A DNA stretch of 64,000 nucleotides from Lentinus brumalis. Its lineage: Eukaryota; Basidiomycota; Agaricomycetes; Polyporales; Polyporaceae. A model generated the notes under the pieces. That model saw nothing but the letters and a program-made list of their open reading frames with translations. It did not search any database and was not told the DNA's origin. Where the stretch lies: assembly GCA_001792895.1 (NCBI GenBank), contig MARA01000056.1, positions 124,001-188,000 of the forward strand, in the 5' to 3' direction. Within the stretch, counting starts at the first letter, position 1, and every line of letters starts with the position of its first letter. Position numbers and translations under genes: made by a program. Below, one piece after another: positions 1 to 9,457 of the stretch.

Positions 1-529
1 GCAGCACCATGAACACCGTCCTGAGACGTGTAGACGGTGTCATTCAGATCCAACGCAGCGACAAGCAAGCGGAGCTCTTCCATTCGGACGGACGTAGCGT
101 GCGACGGGGACTCGCATGCCTTCAGCTCTCGGATCGGCGCCATGAGCTCCTCAATGCGGAGCACGATCTGGCAGACCTTCGGGTCCGCATTATCGGAAGG
201 AGACCTCGAGTATCGCTTCTCAAAGACTGCCCAGTAGTCCATACACGTGTCGTGGTACGCGCTGGTGAGAGCATCCTGTGTATCATTAACGGACAGTGTC
301 AAGTCTAACGTGTCGTTTGTGTCAGCAGAGATGGACCACTCACCAAGACCCGGAGCAAAGCATCCGCCTCCGTCGCGTATTCCTCGCCGTATGACCCCCC
401 CTGTTCAACTTCGTAGTAGGCGGTGAGGTAATCCTGAAAACGGTCTCCGACGCTGCTCAGGCTGTAGTCGACATCCAAAGCACTGAGGCTGCCATGGAGC
501 GGAGGATCACGAGGCCGGCCTTGATCCAT
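1..529 (-). CDS. unrecognised protein, 3' end outside window
   Basis: I do not recognise this gene. Two minus-strand stretches read open and join in phase: 344-529 (from an ATG at 529) and 275 down to the window edge. Between them is a 68-bp intron (276-343) with a GTGAGT donor and a ...TACACAG acceptor. The joined protein is acidic, rich in Tyr, Glu and Leu and probably helical, with no membrane segment or visible catalytic motif. The second exon ends at base 1 still open, so the C-terminus is missing. The ATG at 529 is the first in frame, but an upstream exon is possible. It lacks the Cys-His module of the neighbouring orphan family, though its length and helical content resemble that family's second half. 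Confidence 0.4.
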
Positions 530-1422
530 TGGCTCTCGATGGGCTAGTCTGCCAGTATGCAATCAACGGGAGGGGGAAGTGGAGGTAATGGTGTGCGAAG
601 AGTGCGCGCTTCTCTCACCGCCTGCCGTCGATAAGTTTCATTAAGTACCGACGGCGTTCTCTGGCTTCTCTGTCGCGGAGAGCTGCTGGTAATATTTCAA
701 CCGCAAAGCAGGGAAGCATCCAGTGTTCCTACGGGCGCTCCGCGACCTGCAGCCGCATATTAGCACAGCGGCCGAAGCCTGACTGAGGACACACCAGCGC
801 AAGCACCGTTGTTAGGATGTGCCTACCTTGATTCCCGCAAGGCATCAACGCTCGAGACTGCGTCGCAAACACTGAAGGCTTGCAGTGCTGCCGGGCTTGC
901 TTGCGGTGCTTCCGGGCTTGCTGGCCAGTGGCGGCATAGATGTGAGCACGCTCTCGTCCGTGATGGCGTTCTGAGACAATACCGATGATTGTGTGCGCCT
1001 GGTGCCGCTCGCAGCCGAACCGGCGGGAAGTCCGTGGCTGGAGGGTTGGATGGTATCAATGAGGCCTGGAGCGGTGAAGGAGATTCAGGTGAGCGGAGTG
1101 GAACTGGTAGCCAGGCCGCAAGAGTCGGCGGAATGGAGTTCGACGCAGAGAATCTTCGTTGTATCGGTCGAGCAGCGAGTTAAGTACTATACAATACAAG
1201 TTATGCTATGTTGTTGACACAATCAGCCTGCGTCATTGAAACACAACGCATAGTGGAAGGAGACATCCGGCAGACGTGGTTGTTTGGGGTATGTGATAGG
1301 CGTCGCCGACGGTACCCTGGGAGACCTACCAGAATTTCCACGGCGCGGAGCTAACGGCTACACACAAGTGCAAGACTCTTCATTGTTTCCGACGAATGCA
1401 GGCAATGCCGGAGGAACTGGTT
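530..1422. other. no gene seen
   Basis: About 0.9 kb between two minus-strand genes. Open frames here are short, lack splice-linked neighbours and have no recognisable composition. Read as intergenic. Confidence 0.5.
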
Positions 1423-2433
1423 TCAGTCCCGGTCCAGCACGTCAAGGTTTTCCTGGGATAAAGGACTCGATGTCAGCCTGCATGGACGCATAGCACGTTC
1501 AAGGAGGATATACTCAACCATAGAAAGGGTAAGCCTCTCCGTAGAATCGTCTCGAGCATGCCTCCTGCCCATCACTGGACCAGGGACAGACTGGGCGTAC
1601 CAGCGCAGCATCTCCGAGACCTCTCGTTCGACACGCTCGTCTGCAAGCAACTCCTCCGCGTCCATCGTTTGCGCGAGAGCGGAGTCATCGAGTTCCTCGA
1701 GCTCTTCGACTTCGAGTTCCTCCGACGAGTCGTCTTCTTCCGGCCGGATGACGCGCATCGCGAAGCAGCGGACGACGCGCACTTCCTCGACCTCAGGCGA
1801 AGGTGACCGTATCTGAGATGGCCGCCGTCCGCGGAACAGTCTCTCGCGCTCGCGCTCCCGGCGGCGAGCGGCGGCTGCGATTTGGAGGTCCTGTTGGCGT
1901 ATGGTGAGGGCTGACCGAACCGCGAGTGCTGTATCGATGAGCTTCGCGACGTTCATGATGCGCTTGTCGTGCCCGGGGTCCGACCCCTCTACGGGTAACA
2001 TGACATGATCGCAAGAGATACGCGTTCCAATGAGGCACTTGGACGCACCATGTGCATAAAACCGGTAAGCATGCGTCTTCCGTTCGTCCAGCTCCAGCTC
2101 TGCCCAGTAGATGAATTCTCCCGTGACCTCGATAGCCTCGTCGACCTCCCACAGACGTTGGAACCCGCCCGTCTTGTGCTTCCGGGAAAATTCGTATACG
2201 TATGGCTGTAGTTCCTCCGCACGAAGAGATGCGTCCTTGTAGATGTTGTATGAGTCGGCACATTCTCTGATATGTTGCGGGCAGAATCGCGGCCCGTTGG
2301 CGGGAATGAGTTTGGGACAGAGTGGTTCACTATAGTAGTCGTCTTCGTCCGCAAGTGCGTCGCAGTACTTGCGCTCAACCTGGATGGGCCGTGGCTCTGT
2401 GGTATGTCGGCGACGACGACGGCGGCGGGGCAT
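1423..2433 (-). CDS. orphan Cys-His/helical family member, acidic tail
   Basis: Family member with an Arg-rich start (MPRRRRRRRH from the ATG at 2433) followed by the four-ligand module: YCDAL, then LCPKL, then RFCPQH. About 80 residues of predicted helix follow, ending in AYRFYAHG, which aligns with the QFF block of the other members. There a probable intron (1989-2048, GTGCGT donor, CCCGTAG acceptor) falls in phase 1 as in the rest of the family. The intron is 60 bp and has no in-frame stop, so the unspliced message also reads through. Spliced length is 316 residues. The tail has an RRRERERER stretch and a long Glu/Asp/Ser-rich acidic region (about residues 195-260). No enzyme motif is visible. 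A role in nucleic-acid or protein binding would be inference from the Zn-type module. Confidence 0.6.
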   Translation of the reverse strand: MPRRRRRRRHTTEPRPIQVERKYCDALADEDDYYSEPLCPKLIPANGPRFCPQHIRECADSYNIYKDASLRAEELQPYVYEFSRKHKTGGFQRLWEVDEAIEVTGEFIYWAELELDERKTHAYRFYAHGASKCLIGTRISCDHVMLPVEGSDPGHDKRIMNVAKLIDTALAVRSALTIRQQDLQIAAAARRRERERERLFRGRRPSQIRSPSPEVEEVRVVRCFAMRVIRPEEDDSSEELEVEELEELDDSALAQTMDAEELLADERVEREVSEMLRWYAQSVPGPVMGRRHARDDSTERLTLSMVEYILLERAMRPCRLTSSPLSQENLDVLDRD

Positions 2434-4106
2434 GGTCAAGGAGCGCGCCAACGACTGGCGGTAGGGTTGCGATCTGGACGTGAGCCGCGAGCTAACCTGC
2501 ACTGCAAAGCATCGAAGCTAGGAGTCTGCGAGGAGGAGGAGGAGTTTGGGCAGGAAGAGAGTATCAGTCTGTCTCTGTCTGCCACTGTCTGCCATCACTG
2601 GTCAACGGAACTCGGCCCGAGAGTCCGAGCACAAATCCTCGCGCCAAAGTCACTACGTCTGCGCTTTCCTCTTCACGCTCAAGCTCCTATGTTCCTTGAA
2701 CCTTTGAAACACATCGGGAAAATGAGACGTAGGAATCATGCTCCCGTGCAATACCCTGAAGGCGAAAGACCTCGACGTCTTTAGCCAGTCCTTCTGTAAT
2801 GGCAAGCGGTCGCTCTGCTCCTTATGTACGCCCCCACCCCAGACAAGCCTGGTTCGAGATCGTTGTGCTGTACGTCCCCTCTCTGGTTCTTGTCTCCTCC
2901 ATTTCAATGAGCTTACCACATACTGAAGTCATGTCCCGGGTGGGATGCGCACAGACAAGGGTGGTGTGGTGGCTGGGCAGCTGGACGTGTACGCAGCGGA
3001 AGGCCTGAAGCTGGTCTGGATCCAACGTCAACATGTGCGTACTCACCGCGCCAACGTTCCGAGGACAAACTGACATATCTTCGTTTTTCGGACGCATCAA
3101 CACGAGCATGAGCAGGAGAGAAGGCGACAATGCGAGAAGCGAGGAGAGCAGGCACCAGCAGCGGGCGAGTCAACTATAGTCACGGTGACGTGTGCGGCCG
3201 GGTCACAGAACACGTCCTCGACGGCGATCTTCAGCGGAGAGAAGCCTGCTCTGATCGTCACGGGATGTCGCTGTAAGGAGAATCTGGAAGAAGAGAAGGT
3301 ACGAGCTCACCTCTGCATATCGCCGCGCCAGTCGGTACGTGCAGATGAGAAGCTTCGTGAAACCATAGCCTGTCGGGTTGCGGAACTAGAAACGTGGCAG
3401 ATGGCAATACGCCGTTGATAGAGTCATTCTCGCAGCTGACCTGGCAGCCTCGGTCGGCAACTGACACCCCGAGGCTCCCTGCGCCACCTGCTGGCAGCCT
3501 CAAGCCGGGCGATGACTGGACCACAAGGCATGTTCATGCATGAGCCTGCGTGACGGCACGCCATGGAGATTACCTGCCAGTGGGATTCATTCATGATGAG
3601 CATACTGGAATGCGGTGCGGCATGTGCGAGCGGCAGTATTGCTGTTGAAACGTTGACGTTCGAGTCCGTCTGCAGGGCGGAAGGCGGACATCTGCGCAAT
3701 CGGCTCACCCCTCAGCTTCGATCGCCCATTATTGTGCTGCAAGTAGTCATCTCCGGACGATTCTGCTCGGAAACTCCTGTTTGCCTTGAGGCGTTAAGTG
3801 CGTGTTTGCACACACGAATCTTCATCGCGGACATTATTCTGCGTCTTCTGACAGTAGCGTGAAAGTCATTTACCGATCTGAGGGCGGTCGGAGCAGCCGC
3901 GACACGTCCGCAACACCCGGAGTCTGCCCGCTGTAGTGCGCCGTACGCACGGTGAGTCCTACCAGCGCGCTCGTTCTGGCTGTTCAAGACTCGCCGTGTG
4001 CCGTATCGGAATCGTGGCTGCCTTGCGGGTGCCGTGATACCAAGATCCTACGGATGGGTTCAAATGGTTCCATCGCCGCACCTCTCCTGCCGCCTCCACC
4101 ACCGCC
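2434..4106. other. no confident gene
   Basis: About 1.7 kb upstream of the NLR. Several short open frames exist on both strands, but none links to another through convincing splice sites or shows recognisable sequence. It presumably holds the promoters of the divergent genes at 2433 (minus) and 4107 (plus). Confidence 0.45.
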
Positions 4107-6998
4107 ATGGCATGCTTAACGTTCTCCCGAATCTCACTCGGAACGAGAGGGGCTGCCAGCACTGTCCTCGACATTACCGTCAGAGCCTTAGAAGCCAGCA
4201 AGGACGTCATCACCACAGTGGCGCCGGTCCCCGGACTCAGCGTAGCCCTCAGCGTGACGATCGCGCTGTTGAAGCGGATACAGGTTCGTTTTCGCGGCGC
4301 GCTCAGCGAAGGTGCTGATTCGATTGTATGACGCAGGACGCTAGATCGAATTGTGGCGCGCTGGTGTCGCTGTGTGCAGAGACGAAGTCGCTCGCGGACA
4401 CCCTGGAAGGGCTGGCAAAGATCATAGAAGCCGGACTCAGCGAGTACCCAGCGGGATCTCTGGAGAGGATGCAGGCGACGGAGAGGGTCTCCGGATCCAG
4501 CAAGTTGGTCGATAGACTGAGAACGCTAGAAGGGTGCGTGCACGTCAGCTTGAGCCTGGTCAGTCTTTCCAAGGCTCTGATCTACCGTTACCGTGATCAT
4601 ACAGCGAGCTCCACATAACATATGCTGAGGCAGGCACTCTCAGCAAGAGGACCGCCTTCGGTCGACTGTTACACAGCACCGGCGACGCCAAGATTATCAC
4701 CACGATGCGCGACAGGATTGTGGCGGCTCGTAAACGGTTCCAGGTACGCTGCTGCCCATCCGATGGTCTCCAAATCAGTGGTCAGTGTCTGATATGTTCT
4801 GTGATAGTTTGAGGAGGGTGTGAGGACCGAGGCCATCGTCACCGACATCCTCAGCGACGTTAAGGTTGGTATCGACGTTCCCGTTCTATCGCGTGCTGTG
4901 TCACCGATGTCTCTCACAGGAAGTCATTGCTGCGCTCAAGGCTGCGGGTGCGTTAGCTGCGGCACATCTGTATCTGAGTCCCGACCACTGACCAGCGTTC
5001 ACAGAGGAAGAACGCGTCCTAGCCGCTATGTCGCGTGCTGAAGAAGCGCACTACCTCTCCGCCGCGAACGCCATGAAGGCCCGTTTGGAGCAAGGTACCC
5101 GGCAGCAGGCACTCGATTGTCTAGAGGAGTGGGAAGAGCAACAGATCGCAGATAGCGGCTCCCAGCCGGTCTGTGTCCTCGTCGGAGAGGCAGGAACCGG
5201 CAAGTCGACCATCGCGTCCGAGTTCTCAAAGCGACTTCAGCGGCGCGGTCGTCTGGGAGCGTCGTTCTTCTTCACGCGCGGGGTGCAAGATTTGAATTCG
5301 CCCAGGAAGGTATTCTCCACCATTGCGATGCAGCTCGCGCGCTCTCAACCAGCCTTGCGGGCCCCGGTCGTTGACGCGGCCCGTGAACACCTAAAGACAG
5401 CATCTCTTCAGCAACTTGAACACGAATTCGACGATCTCATACGCAAGCCGCTGGGCACCCTCTCCCCATCTCATTCCCCGATATTCGTGGTCATCGATGC
5501 CCTCGATGAATGTACAGAGGAGGGCAGGGATCTTGTCCCTGAGCTACTCAAACTGTTACTCTCCGAGGTGGCCCTGCGGACAGAGTCTCCGTTACGTGTT
5601 CTCCTGACCTCTCGGCCAGTGCCTCACTACATTCACGATGCTCTCAGCACCTCCGAGCTCAAGCCTCGCATCTCCTTCATCAACATTCAGACGTTCCGCG
5701 ACTCCGTGGACCGTGACATCGAGCTCTTCATCCGCACTAGGCTCGTTGCAAACGCGCCGAGCCAGAACTGGTACGACAAGGACACAACCGTCGTCCTCGC
5801 CCTGGTGAAGAAGTCGGACGGACTGTTCGTATACGCACGGACGGCGGTCGACTTCATTCTCACCGACCTCGACCAGTCGTTGATACAGGAACGGTACGAG
5901 ACTCTGATGCGTGTTGAAGACACGTTCGGCCTCGTTCCGCTTGACATGCTCTACTGCGCCGTGCTGGACAATGTGTTCCCGCTCCAGAGCCGAGTGGCGG
6001 GGATGCATGATCGCCTCAAGCGTGTCCTCGAGTACCTCGTCGCCCTGCAGGATCCCAAGGGCGTATCTCCCGCGACCCTCGAGAAGCTGACAGGTATGTC
6101 CACCACAGAGTCCGTCCCCATCCTCAACAAACTGCGTTCCATCGTCCTCTTCGAGCGCGACAACATCGAATCACCGTTCCGGATCATCCACGCTACCTTC
6201 CGAGAGTTCCTCGTCGACAAGGCGCGCTCTGGAGATGCGTTTTACGTCAACGCAGAGCAGGTTCACGGGCGTCTTGCGGACGACTGTATGACAGTGGTGC
6301 GGTCCTACCTTGATGACAGGTGGCGGGGCCACACTGGGACACCTGAAATCCTTTGTCAGCTCTTCTCGCAGGGCGCCGGATGCCTCGCGGTATCGCCCTA
6401 TGTTCAATACGCGTACACATTCCACGACCATCATCTTAGACATGCACCCCACATGCAACCTCCCACCCTGAGCCACGACCCCTGGAATGGGCGGGCGGTC
6501 GATCCAGAATTCCTTCCGCTAATCCCTACACTTGCGTCCTATATGCGCGATCCTGACCGCTCGACTACCGAACCAAATCACGACAGGCTGCTTACCATCA
6601 TAGATCGATTGCGACAATCTCTGCCCGCCGGAGACAAATTTCAAGATGCATTATCTGAGGTGACGGCAAACCTTACGAATGCGAACTGGGGCCGAATGAG
6701 TTCGAACTTCTTCGTAAGTTTACCTCTCCGTTGTGAGCTGTCCTAGTTAAGGACCTAACCTCTCCGCCCCGCGGCATTAGGACCAGCGCGGCTTCGATCT
6801 GCTATACGTGGTCTTATGTATTGTCCTGGACATACATGCAGTGAAGTGCGCCATGGCGAATGAGGCTACCGATCCGACCTGTAAGATCTCGTTTGCTCGG
6901 CGCATTGGGCAATCTGACTGTGCAAACCATATACAGGTCTGCTTATCGGCTCCGCCGCGACGGTGGACGACCGTGATGTCCTGAGTTTGACATCGTAA
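4107..6998 (+). CDS. NACHT-domain NLR (STAND NTPase) with helical N-terminus, no C-terminal repeats
   Basis: A nucleotide-binding NLR-type signalling ATPase, predicted cytosolic. Exons by splice signal and phase: 4107-4283, 4337-4533, 4605-4743, 4808-4864, 4920-4947, 5005-6713, 6781-6880, 6937-6998. All joins keep frame and give 822 residues. The ATG at 4107 sits in a strong CCACCGCCATGG context. Residues 1 to about 210 are helical, beginning with a PVPGLSVAL-type stretch, and resemble the MLKL-like or Cbl-adaptor N-terminal bundles of basidiomycete NLRs. The NACHT domain follows: Walker A GEAGTGKS near residue 260, Walker B FVVIDALDEC near 358 and the LLTSRP sensor soon after. A winged-helix-like region follows. 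No WD40, ankyrin or TPR repeats are present, although basidiomycete NLRs usually carry them. Known relatives act in non-self recognition and regulated cell death. The ligand is unknown. Confidence 0.88.
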
Positions 6999-7677
6999 GA
7001 TTTTGTCTCGCTACTGAGCATCATCATGATCAGGCTCATGTTGGTGATCAACAGCGCCCTCAGGGAAACAACGAACGATGCGCAGCATCTCATCAGTGCC
7101 CACATGCAATTCCATGTGAGCGAATATCCTCTATATCATGCTTTGAAGCGAGACAGATACTTTGTGCATCCTCCAGAACTTGATCATATCGGCGGGATTC
7201 ACTCCAGGTCATAAGTTTCAGTAAGTGACCTCCGGATGATGGCATGTCCATGGATACTCAAATCGGGCATCAGTACAGATCAGTACTGTGGTGGATTTCG
7301 AATTCCCCCCTCTGATAGACGGCGGGACTTCTTCGTTGCGAACTAGGGCTCTCTGGGGCTTTCGTCAGGATATTTGGTTAGGTTGTTAGGGTCGAGGGAG
7401 GGGAGGGAGCAGGAATGGTGAGCACTCTTCGCGCAACCCACGGATGTTGGTGAATGGCAATCATAATTGTTTTTTTGACCATGACACAGCTCTCTTCGAT
7501 CTCCTCGACTCTATTCGACCTCCATCCTCTTCCATATCCTGCGAGGGCCCAGGCCCACGGCCTAATCCATCTACATTGGGGGGTGGAACATTCCTGATGC
7601 ATCGGTCAGCTTGTACTGATCAGGACAGGAGAGAAGACACAACGTACCTCAAGGGTCCGCTCGTGCGCACTGCGCAC
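6999..7677. other. no gene seen
   Basis: Convergent 3' flanks of the NLR (plus) and the secreted-protein gene (minus). No supported coding sequence. Confidence 0.5.
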
Positions 7678-8412
7678 TCACGGGCTGCCAGTGAGCTGGA
7701 AGTCCCACCCCGTGTAGCTGTTGACATAGCACGTGTTCACCCTCGGAACCTGGTAGTACGTCGAGCAACCGACGGGGCCGGTGTAGATCGCATAAGGTAG
7801 GCCCTCGTTGCTCGGCTGGTATATGAAGATGGAATAAAACTCGAAGCCCGGGGTGAGGCAACTCTGGTGCGGCTGGATGCTGAGGTCGAAGCTCTTGCAC
7901 TCCGCGTCTATGCCGCATTGGCCCCCCTCGCAAAAGTATATTGTCGCGGGGTACTGGCTGTTCGCGACGTCGGCGTGCACGCCGCCCGTGCCGATGGTGA
8001 CGTTGCCTTGCGCTCCCGCGCTGACGAGGCAGGAACCCTCTAGTCGAGACTGCCGTCCTCCCTGGTGACAATTGGGGTCGCGATGATGGGGGTACTGGGG
8101 CACATGTAAAAGTGCGCAACGCAACGCAGCGCGACGCAGCGTGACGCCGCGTGACGCAGACTCACGCGCACGCATGCGCATACGCTGTGCGCGCGTGCGC
8201 TGCACTGGCGTCGCGCTGCGTTGCGTTGCGCACTTTTACATGTGCCCGTACCCCGGGCCCACAGAAAAATGCGCAACGCAACACAGCGTGACGCTGCGTC
8301 GCGCTGCGTTGCGTTGCGCATTTTTCTGTGGGCCCGGGGTACTGGAGGCGACGGGGGTGGCCTGAACGGCGCCCACGAGGCCGAGTGCGAGGATAACGAA
8401 GGAGGAGAGCAT
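7678..8412 (-). CDS. small secreted cysteine-rich protein, intron expanded by hairpin insertion
   Basis: Two exons: 8343-8412 (ATG at 8412) and 7678-8039, giving 143 residues. Residues 1 to about 18 form a signal peptide (MLSSFVILALGLVGAVQA), so the product should be secreted. The mature part has seven Cys (GSC, YFC, GGQC, AEC, QSC, VGC, NTC), many Tyr and Gly, one N-glycosylation sequon (NVT), and no known enzyme motif. The function is unknown; a cell-wall or effector-like role is inference. The intron now spans 8040-8342 (303 bp). Removing the 247-bp insertion (8099-8345) leaves a 56-bp intron, the usual size here, with a GTACCC donor and CTAG acceptor, and the exons join in phase 1. A TATATAAAGC box lies about 80 bp upstream. 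Confidence 0.65.
8098..8247. repeat. palindrome A: 40-bp perfect arms, 70-bp loop
   Basis: The left arm (8098-8137) and right arm (8208-8247) are exact reverse complements, starting GGGCACATGTAAAAGTGCGC. The 70-bp loop is itself rich in GCGC and alternating purine-pyrimidine sequence. Confidence 0.9.
8099..8345. mobile_element. double-hairpin insertion with 10-bp direct repeats
   Basis: A 247-bp insertion with no coding capacity. The direct repeat GGGGTACTGG flanks it at 8089-8098 and 8336-8345. It is built of two adjacent palindromes (8098-8247 and 8248-8342) that share the arm core TGCGCAACGCAACGCAGCGC. It sits exactly at the donor site of the secreted-protein gene, and the direct repeat contains the donor GT, so the splice site is duplicated. 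The structure resembles a foldback or MITE-type non-autonomous element. No transposase is nearby. Confidence 0.7.
8248..8342. repeat. palindrome B: 47-bp arms, 1-bp loop
   Basis: Arms 8248-8294 and 8296-8342 pair with two mismatches around a single base. Arms start GTACCCCGGGCCCACAGAAA. The inner 26 bp match palindrome A apart from the first base, so both belong to one hairpin family. Confidence 0.9.
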
Positions 8413-9457
8413 CGAGTGCAAGTAGTCGAGTGCTGTAGACTGTCCGCCTGAGGAGTATGTGCTTAGTCCGGGGAGTTGCCACTCTGCACCGTGCTTTATA
8501 TACTGCATTTTAGCCAACGCTGGCGTCCATGACATATGGCGAAGACGCACATGCAACTCGGAGCAACCGACATCCGTATTGCTCGCCCGATCATGCTGGT
8601 CGACTTTGACAACGACTGAACTAGCGGTCAGCACACAAGGGTGATTTGCAAGCTAGAGGACCACAGGGTACATACCAGAACACGTCCTGCCCGAGTGACC
8701 CGCTAGCGTGCGTCGTAGATATTTGGTCTGATGTTTAGTACAGGCGCGGAGACTCCAGTTGACCCCGTCTTCAGGCAAGTAGTCGAACCTCACGCTTAAC
8801 GGTAGGCCGCTACGGAATACATGGTAACCAAGTAGCATTAGACGGAGACGGCTTATGAGCTTTTGAGGCGTTGAAGTTCCGCAAGAGTCGCTTGTGATGC
8901 TGGCATCGAATCGTCTGGTTATACGCATATGCAGCTTCCGCGCCCGACAGTGGGCACTTGGCATCATCAAAACTGGACGAAAAGAGGTGAGTCCATGAGC
9001 ATTTGCACAAGAGTCTCGCGCAAGGCAGTTTCATACGCACTTGGTAATGTGTCCGCCAGAAGAGCTGACTGGCCAAGCGTTGGGTATTTGCAAGAACAAG
9101 CACAACACAGACCCCAGAGCGCGTCGTTGCTCAGGGGGTCAAGTAAGGACGAAGGCTGAGTTCTCTTCGCATTGGCGGCTTGACCTCCACATCCGTCCTT
9201 GGGCGAGCTTGCTGCCGGTGGTGCCTGAGCTGCGGACGACTGGCGACTTGACAGCGAGTTGGTCTAGGCTCCCTTGTAGCAATATCGCTGACGGCGATGT
9301 GCTTGACGCCTGGTTGTCCTTCCACAGTCGCGCCCCAGGAGACGGCGTAGATGTCTGTAAAAATTCATCATACTGCCCTGAAGATCCTTGAAATATGACT
9401 GCCTTATTATCCCCGAAACAAACAAGCGAATACATACGGTCTCAGCCAATACAGTAC
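8413..9457. other. no confident gene
   Basis: About 1 kb upstream of the secreted-protein gene. Apart from its TATA box I see no supported coding sequence. Confidence 0.45.
8493..8502 (-). promoter_or_regulatory. TATA box of the secreted-protein gene
   Basis: TATATAAAGC on the minus strand, about 80 bp upstream of the ATG at 8412. The spacing is typical for a fungal core promoter and supports the chosen start. Confidence 0.55.

Noticed and set aside
7678..8205. Reading the secreted protein as a longer single-exon frame starting inside the hairpins
   Set aside because: That start lies in palindromic repeat sequence; the spliced model gives a proper signal peptide, TATA box and phase.
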